Part shown: positions 9,116 through 17,818 of the stretch, piece by piece
How positions within the stretch are numbered: the stretch's first letter is position 1
Layout: the number at the start of each line of letters is the position of its first letter
Assembly (NCBI GenBank): GCA_964596065.1
Contig: CAZQSM010000001.1
Coordinates: 130,293 to 194,292 of the forward strand
Origin: SZUA-254 sp964596065
GTDB taxonomy: Bacteria > Bacteroidota > Ignavibacteria > UBA10030 > SZUA-254
DNA length: 64,000 nt
Direction of reading: 5' to 3'
The notes under the pieces: model-generated
The model's database searches: none
Seen by the model: only the letters and a program-made list of their open reading frames with translations
Told to the model about the DNA's origin: nothing
Program-made: the position numbers and the translations under genes

Positions 9116-12100
9116 TACCACGGCACCGTCCCCGGCGGGCGGTTCACCGCGATCCGGCCCTCCGCCGTCCCCGGCTGGGAGGGATTTCTTCCTCCAGATG
9201 AAGAATATCGCCGGATAGAGGACCAGTTCCATCGCCACCGATGTCGTGATGCCCCCGACCATCGGCGCGGCGATCCGCTTCATGACGTCGGCACCGGTAC
9301 CCGTCGCCCACATGATCGGCAGCAGGCCGATTACCGTCGTGAACATCGTCATCAGCTTGGGCCGGATCCGTTTCACCGCCCCGACGTGGATGGCGTCCTT
9401 CAGGTCAGCGATACTCCTCATCCTGCCCGCATTCTTCTTCTCGTCGTAGGCGAGGTCCAGGTAGAGGAGCATCATGATCCCGGTTTCAGCGTCCAGCCCG
9501 GCGAGGGCGATCAGGCCCACCCAGACCGCGATGCTCAGATTGTAGCCGAGCAGATACAGGTACCAGAACGCGCCGATCAGCGAGAACGGAACGGCGAGGA
9601 GGACGAACAGCGTTTTACCGGTCGACCGGGTGTTCAGGTATATCAGCAGGAAAACAAAAAAGAGCGTAACGGGGATAATCAGATAGAGGTATCGTTTCAT
9701 CCTTTCCATATGTTCATACTGCCCTCCCCACTCGAGGTAGTATCCGGCAGGCAGGGTGACCCTGGAGCGCACGGCCGCCTTCGCCGCCGACACGTAATCC
9801 CCGTAACTTTTTCCCGAAACGTCGACCAGGACGTATCCGAGGCGGGATCCCCCCTCGTTGGTGATCATCGGCGGGCCGCCCTCGATCCGGAGGTCGGCGA
9901 CCTCTCCGAGCGGAACCTGGGCCCCTCCCGGGGTGGCCACCAGGATCTTTCGCATCGCTCCGATGTCGTCCCGGAGCTCCCGCGGGTACCTGACCGTCAC
10001 CGGGTACCGTTCCTTGCCTTCCAGCGTCCAGGTGACCGGATCCCCGCCGATCGCAGCCTCGATGACCATGTTGATCTCGTCGACCGAAAGACCGTACCGG
10101 GCGGCGTCTTCCCGCCGAACGGCGATATCGAGGTAGTATCCGCCGGTGATCCTTTCCGCGAAGGCGGACCGTGTACCCGGCAGTGTTTTCAACACGTTCT
10201 CAATCTCGGCTCCGATCGATTCGATGACCTTCAGGTCGGGTCCGAAGACCTTGACGCCAAGATTACTCCTCAGGCCGGTGGTGAGCATCTCGGTCCTGGT
10301 CTGGACCGGCATCCACCAGATGTTGGCCATGCCGGGTAATTTGAGTTTTTCGTCCATCTCCGCGATCAGCTTGTCCCAGGTCATCCCGGCCCGCCATTGA
10401 TCTTCCGGCTTGAGGGTGACGATCGTTTCCATCATGTTCAGCGGCGCCGGATCGGTCGATGTTTCCGCGCGGCCGGCCTTCCCGAACACGGATTCCACCT
10501 CCGGAAACTCTTTCAGCATCCGGTCCTGGATCTGGAGGACCCGTCCCGCCTCGGCGACAGACATCCCGGGGAGGGAGGTCGGCATGAACAGGATCGTCCC
10601 CTCGTTGAGGGGTGGCATGAATTCGCTTCCGAGCGAGAAATAGATCGGGATCGTCGCCAGCAGGATGACCGCCGCGCCGGCGAGTATGGCGCGGGTGTGG
10701 TTGAGCACCACATCGATGACCGGGTGGTAGATCCTGTGGAGAAACACGCTGATCGGATGGCGCTCCTCGCTCCGGATCCTGCCCCGCACGAGCATCATGA
10801 CGAGCGGGGGGGCCAGCGTGATCGCCAGGATGGCTCCGAAGAACATCGAGAATGTTTTCGTGAACGCGAGCGGCTTGAACAGCCTGCCTTCCTGTGCCTG
10901 CAGCGTGAAGATCGGGATGAACGACACGGTGAGCACGAGGAGGGAATAGAAGATCGGTGCCCCCACCTCCTTGAGGGCCGCGATGACCGTCTTGTCGCGC
11001 TCGGGAGGTTTCAAGAGCTCCCCGTTTTCCAGCCGCTTGTGGACGTTTTCGGTAAGGACGATCGACGCGTCCACCATTTCTCCTATCGCGATGGCGATGC
11101 CGCCGAGGGACATGATGTTCGCGGAGATGCCCATGTAGTACATCGGGATGAACGAGAGGATCACCGCGATCGGGAGCGTGATGATCGGAATGAGGGCGCT
11201 TCTCAGGTGGAGGAGGAAGATGATCACGATGATCGAGATGATCAGCATCTCCTGGCCAAGCGTCTCCTTCAGGACGGCGATCGCGCGCTCGATCAGGTCC
11301 GAGCGGTCGTAGGTCGTGACGATTTTCGTCCCGGGGGGGAGGGAGGGCTCGATGTCCCGGATCTTCTCCCGCACCCGCGCGATCACGTCGAGGGCGTTTT
11401 CCCCCTGCCGCATCACCACGATGCCGCCGACGGTTTCGCCCGTCCCGTTGTATTCCGCGAGCCCGCGGCGGATCCCCGGTCCGCGCTCCACGGTCCCGAT
11501 GTTGCTTACCAGCACGGGCGTGCCCTTTTCGTCGGCGCCCACGGCGATGTTCTCGATGTCCGTGAGCGAGTTGATGTACCCGCGACCCCTGACGAAATAT
11601 TCCGTGGCCGAGAACTCCACCACGCGGCCGCCAGCGTCGTTGTTGTTCTTCCGGATGGCGTCCACCACCGCCGTCAGGCTGATGTTGTGCGCCAGCAGGG
11701 CGTCGGGGTCGACGTTCACCTGGTACTGTTTCACGAACCCGCCGACGCTCGCCACCTCCGCCACGCCCGGGACCGATTCCAGATAATATTTCAATGTCCA
11801 GTCCTGGAAGGAACGCAGGTCCGACAGGTCCTGGCTCCCCGTCTCGTCGATCAGTGCGTATTCGAACACCCATCCGACCCCTGTCGCGTCGGGGCCGAGG
11901 ACCGGTTTCACGCCCTCCGGTAGTTTCGCGGTCGCCCCGCCCAGGTATTCCATCACCCTGCTCCTCGCCCAGTAGATGTCCGTCCCATCCTCGAAGATGA
12001 CGTAAATGAACGACATCCCGAACATCGAGACGCCCCGGACGGTCCTCACCCCGGGGGCCGAGACCATCCTGGTGATGATCGGGTAGGTGACCTGATCCTC

Positions 12101-12283
12101 GATCAGGTCGGGACTGCGCCCCATCCATTCGGTGAAGATCGTGACCTGGACATCGGAGAGGTCGGGGAGGGCGTCGAGCGGCGTCTGGTAGATCGACCAG
12201 ATTCCCCAGACGGTCGCGAACGCGAAGATGGCCAGGACGATGAATTTGTTCCTGGCGCTGAATTCGATGATCCGTTCGATCAT
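9110..12283 (-). CDS. cusA: Heavy-metal efflux RND pump (CusA/CzcA family)
   Basis: 1057 residues, the normal size of a heavy-metal RND subunit. The N-terminus (MIERIIEFSARNKFIVLAIF) and the mid-membrane signature GEMVDASIVLTENVHKR (about residue 400) are characteristic; the two large periplasmic loops contain GKAGRAETSTDPAPLNMMET and TRTEMLTTGL. Methionines in these two places resemble those of E. coli CusA that line the Cu(I)/Ag(I) path, from memory, so copper/silver is favoured over divalent metals. With the adaptor and TolC-like channel it forms a three-part pump across both membranes. The start overlaps the adaptor stop by four bases. Confidence 0.93.
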   Translation of the reverse strand: MIERIIEFSARNKFIVLAIFAFATVWGIWSIYQTPLDALPDLSDVQVTIFTEWMGRSPDLIEDQVTYPIITRMVSAPGVRTVRGVSMFGMSFIYVIFEDGTDIYWARSRVMEYLGGATAKLPEGVKPVLGPDATGVGWVFEYALIDETGSQDLSDLRSFQDWTLKYYLESVPGVAEVASVGGFVKQYQVNVDPDALLAHNISLTAVVDAIRKNNNDAGGRVVEFSATEYFVRGRGYINSLTDIENIAVGADEKGTPVLVSNIGTVERGPGIRRGLAEYNGTGETVGGIVVMRQGENALDVIARVREKIRDIEPSLPPGTKIVTTYDRSDLIERAIAVLKETLGQEMLIISIIVIIFLLHLRSALIPIITLPIAVILSFIPMYYMGISANIMSLGGIAIAIGEMVDASIVLTENVHKRLENGELLKPPERDKTVIAALKEVGAPIFYSLLVLTVSFIPIFTLQAQEGRLFKPLAFTKTFSMFFGAILAITLAPPLVMMLVRGRIRSEERHPISVFLHRIYHPVIDVVLNHTRAILAGAAVILLATIPIYFSLGSEFMPPLNEGTILFMPTSLPGMSVAEAGRVLQIQDRMLKEFPEVESVFGKAGRAETSTDPAPLNMMETIVTLKPEDQWRAGMTWDKLIAEMDEKLKLPGMANIWWMPVQTRTEMLTTGLRSNLGVKVFGPDLKVIESIGAEIENVLKTLPGTRSAFAERITGGYYLDIAVRREDAARYGLSVDEINMVIEAAIGGDPVTWTLEGKERYPVTVRYPRELRDDIGAMRKILVATPGGAQVPLGEVADLRIEGGPPMITNEGGSRLGYVLVDVSGKSYGDYVSAAKAAVRSRVTLPAGYYLEWGGQYEHMERMKRYLYLIIPVTLFFVFLLIYLNTRSTGKTLFVLLAVPFSLIGAFWYLYLLGYNLSIAVWVGLIALAGLDAETGIMMLLYLDLAYDEKKNAGRMRSIADLKDAIHVGAVKRIRPKLMTMFTTVIGLLPIMWATGTGADVMKRIAAPMVGGITTSVAMELVLYPAIFFIWRKKSLPAGDGGGPDRGEPPAGDGAVVS

Positions 12284-13608
12284 GGCCGGGATTCCCTTCC
12301 GTGTTGATGGGCCGGCGCCCGGAGGCGGTCAAGGACCCCCTGGATCCTGCTCTCCGCGTCGATCAGGAAGTTGGCGGAGGAGATGATCCGTTCACCCGCG
12401 TGGAGTCCGTCGAGGACCTCGACGAACTCGTCGTTCCGGTATCCCGTCCTGACGATCCTCGCCTCGATGAGGTCTCCATCGAGAGCGACGAAGGCAATTT
12501 CCCTCGTCCCGGTGTTGAGGACGGCGTTGACGGGCACGCTCAGCCGGTGCTTCCCCCCGGAGGCGATCCGCGCCTCGCCGAACATGCCGGGCTTGAGCTC
12601 GCCGTCGGGGTTGGGAATCTCGATCCTCGCCGTCACCGACCGGGTGGCCCTGTTGAGCGTCGGGAAGATGAACGTCACCTCTCCGTTGAATTCCTTTTCC
12701 CGTATCTGGCCAAACCTGGCGGCGGCCTTCTGTCCGACGCGCACGTCGGGGATCTCATGCTGATAGAGCTCGACGTTGAGCCAGACCGTCGAGAGGTCGG
12801 CGATGGTGTAGAGGGACATGCCGGGTTCGACGAACATGCCCGCCGTGACCGCCTTCGCCACCACGTGCCCCGAGACGGGGGAGAGGACCTCCACGCTCCT
12901 GGATGGTTCCCCCGAGCGCTCGAGGGCGTCGATCTGCTCCCCGCTGAACCCGAGAAAAACCAGCCGATCGCGGGTCGCCGAACCGAACCCCCCTGGCCCG
13001 ATCAGACCGTCCACCGTCCAGTTCGTGTCGGAGGCGAGGTCCGCCGAGAGGAGATGCTCCCGCTGCGCCGCGACCGCCTCGGGACTGTAGATCCTGAAGA
13101 GGAGTTCCCCCTTCCTGACAAACTTCCCGTCGTAATCGGCGGCGAGCGTGTCGATCCATCCCGAGTACCGGAGGTTAACGACCGCCAGCCGTCGCTCGTC
13201 TTCGGCGATGCTGCCGAACGCCCGGACGCTCTTTTTCATCTCCCTGGATCGCACGGAATCGATCCTGACGCCGATCGCCTGCTGTTTTCCGGTGCTGACG
13301 TGGAACACCGCGCGGCCGCCGCCTGAGTCGGATGACCCGCCGCCCCCCGCGGGAGTAAGGTCCATCCCGCAGATCGGGCATCGCCCAGGCCCCTCATTGC
13401 GCACCGAAGGGTGCATCGGGCAGGTGTAGATCCCGGTCTGCGCCGGTCGATCCTGCGAACTCACCGGGGCCGACGGCGGGTGGAGCGGGTCCGCAGCGAC
13501 CGAAACCGCGGCGACGGTCCCCGTCAGGAGGGTGACCCAGACGGAGAGGGCGATCGTGAACGATCGGGTGGTCAATCGATGGGTGGTCATGGTGGTCCCC
13601 TTCATCAT
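12280..13608 (-). CDS. cusB: RND efflux periplasmic adaptor with heavy-metal-binding domain (CusB-like)
   Basis: 442 residues. After an N-terminal signal/anchor (about residues 14-38) comes a short heavy-metal-binding domain with the pattern YTCPMHPSV...GRCPICGMDL (C63, C77, C80), frequent in CusB-type adaptors that handle copper or silver. The rest is the membrane-fusion fold: lipoyl/hairpin segments (VRKGELLFRIYSPE, LSPVSGHVVAKAV) and beta-barrel. It couples the inner membrane RND pump to the outer membrane channel. A start at the internal methionine (residue 7, MTTHRLTTR) is possible. Gene order channel-adaptor-pump with 4-base overlaps indicates one transcript. Confidence 0.92.
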   Translation of the reverse strand: MMKGTTMTTHRLTTRSFTIALSVWVTLLTGTVAAVSVAADPLHPPSAPVSSQDRPAQTGIYTCPMHPSVRNEGPGRCPICGMDLTPAGGGGSSDSGGGRAVFHVSTGKQQAIGVRIDSVRSREMKKSVRAFGSIAEDERRLAVVNLRYSGWIDTLAADYDGKFVRKGELLFRIYSPEAVAAQREHLLSADLASDTNWTVDGLIGPGGFGSATRDRLVFLGFSGEQIDALERSGEPSRSVEVLSPVSGHVVAKAVTAGMFVEPGMSLYTIADLSTVWLNVELYQHEIPDVRVGQKAAARFGQIREKEFNGEVTFIFPTLNRATRSVTARIEIPNPDGELKPGMFGEARIASGGKHRLSVPVNAVLNTGTREIAFVALDGDLIEARIVRTGYRNDEFVEVLDGLHAGERIISSANFLIDAESRIQGVLDRLRAPAHQHGRESRP

Positions 13609-14882
13609 CGGTTCTGTTGAAATTCGCCGTTGAACCCGGTTGCGAACCTGAGTCTGGCGATCGATTTTTCGAAATCCATCCTGGTCATGAAATAGTCGGT
13701 TTGGGCGTCCAGAAACGCCGTGTAGGCCTGGTGCACCATCGGATAATCGATCTCCCCGTCCTGATAGAGGGAGAGACTCGACCGGAGGGCCTGTTCGGCG
13801 GCCGGCAGCATCGACCCCCCGATGTTCCGCATCCGTTGGAGTTGTCCGGTGACCTCCTCGTATGCCGCTCGCACCTCGGAGAACACCATGTTCCTCGTGG
13901 AAGCGTACGATTCCCGGCCCCTGTTCCTCTCATGCGTCGCGGCTTCGACGCCCGCTCCCGCCTTCCCGAGGCTCCAGGGAACGAACGGCAGCGTGATCCC
14001 CGCCGATACGGTCCATCCCCTGAACATCTCCATCTCTGAATCCATATACCCGACCCCGAAGCGGAAATCCGGGAGATATTCCTGCCGGGCGGAGGTGAGC
14101 AATTCCTCCTGCTCCGCGATCCTGAGCGAATCGTGGACCAGCATCGGTCTGGTGACCTGCGTCCACGCGAGAAGGGTGTCGAGCGGGACATCTAGCGCGG
14201 GATCCTCAGACACGACGGCAAAACCTATCGTATCCTTCGTATGCCGGTCGAGGATTCCCGAAATCCGGGCCTTCAGGCCGAGCTCGAGCTGCCTCATTTC
14301 GATCACCGAGTTGGCCGACGCGGTCCGGAGCACCTCCGCCATGAGCATGTCGTTCCGGGAGGCCTTTCCGACCCGGTATCTGGCCGAGGCGATTTCTCCC
14401 AGGCGACGGGTAAGCCTCTGGTTCTCCTGCTCGAGGACCTGGCGCTGCTGGACATACCAGAGCTCTGCGTACATCCGCCGCAGTTCCAGCAGGACCGTAT
14501 TGACGATCTCTTCCGATTCGTGATGGGCGTGTTCGGCACGGAGGGCGCCGATCCTCCGTTCGGTGGCATACTTCGAAGGGAAACGGACCATCTGCATCAG
14601 CTCCAATTCGGTCGCCATCTCTTCCGACCAGCGAAACCCCGGCATCTCCTTCCGGCGGAAATTCAATTCCGGGGGGTCGAGCACACCCATTTGCCTTTCC
14701 ATCGCGTTGGCGACGTGGATCCCCTCCACCGAGCCGAGGATCGCCGGATTGCGCGCAAGAGCCTCCATGACCAGGTCCTCCAGGGGAACCACCCTCGGTT
14801 CCGGGATCATCAGGGAATCCTGCGCGCTCGAGTGGAACTGGAACAGCAGGAGGAACGCCATCAATGGAATTTGATATCTCAT
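13605..14882 (-). CDS. TolC-family outer membrane efflux channel (CusC-like)
   Basis: 425 residues with a cleavable signal peptide (MRYQIPLMAFLLLFQFHSSAQ). The remainder consists of long amphipathic helices with many glutamates and arginines and the two-fold repeat of the OEP family (for example LDVPLDTLLAWTQVTRPML and EVRAAYEEVTGQLQRMRNIG). It should form the outer membrane exit duct of the metal efflux pump encoded immediately downstream. The stop overlaps the adaptor start. No lipobox is seen, unlike E. coli CusC, so it is probably a non-lipidated trimeric barrel. Confidence 0.9.
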   Translation of the reverse strand: MRYQIPLMAFLLLFQFHSSAQDSLMIPEPRVVPLEDLVMEALARNPAILGSVEGIHVANAMERQMGVLDPPELNFRRKEMPGFRWSEEMATELELMQMVRFPSKYATERRIGALRAEHAHHESEEIVNTVLLELRRMYAELWYVQQRQVLEQENQRLTRRLGEIASARYRVGKASRNDMLMAEVLRTASANSVIEMRQLELGLKARISGILDRHTKDTIGFAVVSEDPALDVPLDTLLAWTQVTRPMLVHDSLRIAEQEELLTSARQEYLPDFRFGVGYMDSEMEMFRGWTVSAGITLPFVPWSLGKAGAGVEAATHERNRGRESYASTRNMVFSEVRAAYEEVTGQLQRMRNIGGSMLPAAEQALRSSLSLYQDGEIDYPMVHQAYTAFLDAQTDYFMTRMDFEKSIARLRFATGFNGEFQQNR

Positions 14883-14997
14883 TACGACACCTCTCTGTCA
14901 ATCGTCTGAATTCACCCTTTCCCGGCCGAAAACAACCGGGAAGGATACGAACCTGGGACGTCATGGTTCTCCGGCGTACCGGAGAAAAGAGGTGGTG

Positions 14998-15408
14998 TTA
15001 GATGAGGAGAGAGGAGACGAGGAGACGGATGTCGCCCTGTGCGGTCGGAGGAGGTTTCGGCGTCCGGAGAATGACCATGGAACGAACCGCGGCGGGGAGC
15101 CGGGAATCGGGCAACGCCACAACGTGGGCTCCGGCCTTCTGCTGACAGGAACCCAATGCCGTTTCAATGCTGATATATTCGATGAGGTTACGGCCGGAAA
15201 CGATGACAGTCCGGCAACATGAGGTGTTTCGTTCAGCCGCTACCGAGGCCCGGGTGCCGCCGTCGGATGGGAGGCAGGCGGAACAAGTCATCTTGCCCGG
15301 ACTTTTCACCATCGGGCAGGATGCCACGATCACCGGAATCCCGATCGTAAAAATAAGGAAAACCGAAAGGAATCCCGTCACCGTCGCCTTGTATCCACGA
15401 CTGGTCAC
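14998..15408 (-). CDS. Small secreted/membrane Cys- and Pro-rich protein heading the efflux operon
   Basis: 136 residues from a GTG start. One N-terminal hydrophobic segment (TGFLSVFLIFTIGIPVIVAS) is followed by cysteines arranged SCP, CSAC and SCC, then by a proline-rich end (RTPKPPPT) and the hydrophobic terminus RLLVSSLLI. The layout recalls short uncharacterised Bacteroidota proteins with conserved CC and PP motifs found upstream of metal transport operons (the HYC_CC_PP type), though the assignment is from memory. It lies 115 bases upstream of the TolC-like gene on the same strand and has its own promoter candidate. A second protein of similar design heads the metal uptake operon at 40.7 kb. 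Confidence 0.6.
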   Translation of the reverse strand: MTSRGYKATVTGFLSVFLIFTIGIPVIVASCPMVKSPGKMTCSACLPSDGGTRASVAAERNTSCCRTVIVSGRNLIEYISIETALGSCQQKAGAHVVALPDSRLPAAVRSMVILRTPKPPPTAQGDIRLLVSSLLI

Positions 15409-15447
15409 GGCCGAATATTCCTCTGATCCCGACGAATCATCATACTG

Positions 15448-15478
15448 AAAATTTAACGTAATTTCCGCTCTTTGTCAA
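15448..15478 (-). promoter_or_regulatory. Promoter of the small Cys protein / metal efflux operon
   Basis: Minus strand TTGACA (15473-15478), then TAAATTTT (15448-15455) with 20 bases between TTG and the box. It fits both a Bacteroidota promoter and a sigma-70 type -35/-10 with 17-base spacing. Predicted transcription start is near 15441. Confidence 0.6.
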
Positions 15479-15523
15479 CAGCCGCGTGCGGAGGGGAGTT
15501 CCGCCGGTGGCGGATACCGCTTT

Positions 15524-16249
15524 TCAGCCCTTGTTCATCAATAAATCGAGGGGATCGCCGATTCCGACCGCGTCGACGGAGTAGAAGGGTTCCCCGTATT
15601 TTACGCCGATCTTGGCTCCATACGCCTTCGCCCGGGTCTCGACGAAGTCCAGGAAGTTACTATCGCTCAGTTTTGTGACCGGCTCGGTCGATCCCGGATC
15701 GTGGAACTGGGAAACATGCGCCTTGATCGCCTGAAGTCTGACCTTATACGCCACGGTGATATCGACGATAAATGAAGGGGTAAACTCGTACCATTGCATG
15801 TAGTGGATGGCGTTGTCCGGACGCCACGCCTCCTGTGGCCGGCCGTTCACCGTCGTCTTGATTTTTCTGAGCCCCGAGTAAAACCAGGCCTCCCGGCAGA
15901 GGTGGTGGGTGTGAACATGGTCGGGATGGCGCTCGTGCCAGTGGGGGATGATGAGCATCCGGGGCCGGTATTTCCTGATGATGGTGATCAGTTTTTTCAC
16001 GTTCGCGCGATTGACATCGATATCGCCATCCGGAATCGCCAGGTTTTCCCGTACGCACCCGAGGATGGATGCCGCTTCCTTTGCCTCCCTGAGCCGTATG
16101 GCGCTCGTTCCGCGGGTGCCGAGTTCACCTTTCGTGATATCGACGATCCCGGCCTTCCGTCCCTTCCTGACGAGTTGCGCGAGTGTGCCGCCGCAGCAAA
16201 GTTCCACATCGTCGGGGTGTGCCCCGACGGCCAGGATGTCGAGCCGCAT
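15524..16249 (-). CDS. bshB1: Bacillithiol biosynthesis deacetylase BshB1
   Basis: 241 residues from the ATG at 16249; an upstream in-frame ATG (16321) adds an unrelated leader that runs over the promoter and is rejected. The PIG-L/LmbE zinc-deacetylase motif AHPDD is at residues 10-14 and the second metal region HERHPDHVHTHHLC is near residue 105. BshB1 removes the acetyl group from GlcNAc-malate, the second step of bacillithiol synthesis; bacillithiol is the main low-molecular-weight thiol of many Firmicutes, Bacteroidota and Chlorobi. The tail YGAKIGVKYGEPFYSVDAVGIGDPLDLL is typical of BshB1 rather than other LmbE proteins. bshA and bshC are not in the window. Confidence 0.9.
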   Translation of the reverse strand: MRLDILAVGAHPDDVELCCGGTLAQLVRKGRKAGIVDITKGELGTRGTSAIRLREAKEAASILGCVRENLAIPDGDIDVNRANVKKLITIIRKYRPRMLIIPHWHERHPDHVHTHHLCREAWFYSGLRKIKTTVNGRPQEAWRPDNAIHYMQWYEFTPSFIVDITVAYKVRLQAIKAHVSQFHDPGSTEPVTKLSDSNFLDFVETRAKAYGAKIGVKYGEPFYSVDAVGIGDPLDLLMNKG

Positions 16250-16275
16250 TCCTACTCCGGATTGTTGATAAGGAA

Positions 16276-16306
16276 AAAATATATCGAAAACGCTCTCAAA
16301 AGGCAA
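16276..16306 (-). promoter_or_regulatory. Bacteroidota-type promoter of bshB1
   Basis: Minus strand TTG (16304-16306), 20 bases, TATATTTT (16276-16283); predicted transcription start near 16269, 20 bases before the ATG. It is back-to-back with the xseA promoter. Confidence 0.65.
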
Positions 16307-16320
16307 CGACCCGTAAACCA

Positions 16321-16351
16321 TTGATTCTCGCCCACATCTTGGATATATTCA
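16321..16351 (+). promoter_or_regulatory. Bacteroidota-type promoter of xseA, possibly giving a leaderless mRNA
   Basis: TTG (16321-16323), 20 bases, TATATTCA (16344-16351). Using the box-to-start distance seen at the tmRNA, transcription would begin at about 16358, that is at the xseA ATG (16357). Confidence 0.55.
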
Positions 16352-16356
16352 GTCCG

Positions 16357-17580
16357 ATGAGAGTATCGGGGCAATATACAGTTTCGGGACTCACGGCAAG
16401 GATCAAACAGACCCTCGAGAGGGAGTTCCACGATGTCACTGTCGAGGGTGAAATATCCAATTTCAAGATCCATACCTCCGGCCACTGTTATTTCACGCTG
16501 AAAGACGACCAGGCGCAGCTCGCCGCGGTCATGTGGAGGGCGAGGGTGGGGAGCCTGTTCTTCACTCCGGAATCCGGGATGAAGGTGATCGCGCAGGGCA
16601 ATGTCACCGTGTATCCGGTCCGTGGGATCTACCAGATCGATGTGGTCTCCCTGCAACCCGCCGGGATCGGGGAGCTTCAGGCGGCGTTCGAACGGTTGAA
16701 GCGAAAGCTTTTCGACGAGGGGCTGTTCGACGCCGACCGGAAGCGCGACCTGCCCCCGTTCCCCGCGAAGATCGGCGTGGTCACATCGGAAAGCGGTGCC
16801 GCGATCAACGACATCGTGAACGTCCTGCGGCGCCGTGCGCCGTACGTCGAACTGGTCCTCGCCCCGGTGAAAGTGCAGGGGAGCGGGGCGGCGACCGAAA
16901 TCGCCGGCGCGATTCAACTGTTCAACGAGTATGGAGGAGTCGACCTGCTCATCGTGGGCCGGGGAGGCGGGTCCGTGGAGGACCTCTGGGCGTTCAACGA
17001 GGAAATCGTCGCCCGCGCGATTTCAGCCTCGAAAATTCCGGTCATCAGCGCCGTCGGTCACGAGGTGGATTACACTATCGCGGACTACGTGGCGGACCTC
17101 CGGGCCCCGACTCCCTCGGCCGCCGCCGAACTGGCCGTGCGCTCCAAGGCTGAAATGATTGAAAATCTGTCAAATTTTTATTATACTGCGAGGAAATCAG
17201 TTGAAGCGAGACTGACCCGGTATCGGGAGCGTATCAGGGGGTACATCCGGAGTTACGCCTTCAACCTGCCCGCGGACCTGATCAGACAGCGGGCACAGCG
17301 GCTGGACGAACTGAGGATATCCCTTTCCCGCATCGGATCGCACAGGGTGGAATCGATCCGCCACCGGTTGGTTTCCCTGCGGAAACGGGTTGAAAACCTC
17401 GATCCCGCGAAGGTTCTCCGGCGGGGATTCGTCATGGTCTACCGGGACGGGCGGAACGTCGGCGCCGTCTCCGCCGTGAACGTCGGCGATCACCTCGAAC
17501 TGAGGTTCCACGACGGCCGGATAGGAGCCCGGGCCCTGGACCCGAAACCCACCGCGAAGGACAACCGTTCAGATGGCTAA
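16357..17580 (+). CDS. xseA: Exodeoxyribonuclease VII large subunit
   Basis: 407 residues from the ATG at 16357, chosen because the conserved N-terminus (YTVSGLTARIKQTLE) starts right after it; a longer frame back to 16183 shadows bshB1. The OB-fold nucleic-acid-binding domain covers about residues 1-105, followed by the catalytic domain with GVVTSESGAAINDI and the glycine-rich GRGGGSVEDLWAFN, DYVADLRAPTPSAAAEL and a long coiled-coil tail. With several XseB subunits it degrades single-stranded DNA from both ends to oligonucleotides, in repair. The stop overlaps xseB by eight bases. The catalytic core is complete and the length is typical. Confidence 0.95.
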   Translation: MRVSGQYTVSGLTARIKQTLEREFHDVTVEGEISNFKIHTSGHCYFTLKDDQAQLAAVMWRARVGSLFFTPESGMKVIAQGNVTVYPVRGIYQIDVVSLQPAGIGELQAAFERLKRKLFDEGLFDADRKRDLPPFPAKIGVVTSESGAAINDIVNVLRRRAPYVELVLAPVKVQGSGAATEIAGAIQLFNEYGGVDLLIVGRGGGSVEDLWAFNEEIVARAISASKIPVISAVGHEVDYTIADYVADLRAPTPSAAAELAVRSKAEMIENLSNFYYTARKSVEARLTRYRERIRGYIRSYAFNLPADLIRQRAQRLDELRISLSRIGSHRVESIRHRLVSLRKRVENLDPAKVLRRGFVMVYRDGRNVGAVSAVNVGDHLELRFHDGRIGARALDPKPTAKDNRSDG

Positions 17581-17818
17581 AAAAGAGGGCCCGAAACAGC
17601 AATCATTCGAGTCGAGGATGCGCCGACTCGAAGAGATCGTCGAATCACTCGAGAACGGCGATAAACCGCTCGACGACGTGGTGTCGATGTTCGAGGAAGG
17701 GATACGCCTTTCCACCGACTGCCTCGAATACCTCGGGAAGGCGGAACTGCGTCTGAAAAAACTGAGCCGGGACGCGGCTGGCACGTTCCATCTCACATCG
17801 GAGGAAGATGAAGAATAA
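17573..17818 (+). CDS. xseB: Exodeoxyribonuclease VII small subunit
   Basis: 81 residues, all helical. The family signature is plain: SFESRMRRLEEIVESLENGD, then LDDVVSMFEEGIRLSTDCLEYLGKAELRL. XseB subunits wrap the coiled coil of XseA and are needed for a functional nuclease. It overlaps xseA by eight bases and dxs by eleven, so the three genes are translationally linked; xse genes next to dxs are a familiar arrangement in bacteria. Confidence 0.95.
   Translation: MAKKEGPKQQSFESRMRRLEEIVESLENGDKPLDDVVSMFEEGIRLSTDCLEYLGKAELRLKKLSRDAAGTFHLTSEEDEE

Noticed and set aside
10263..12332. 689-codon alternative frame within cusA
   Set aside because: It overlaps cusA on the same strand in another frame and is rich in Arg, Asp and His without any motif.
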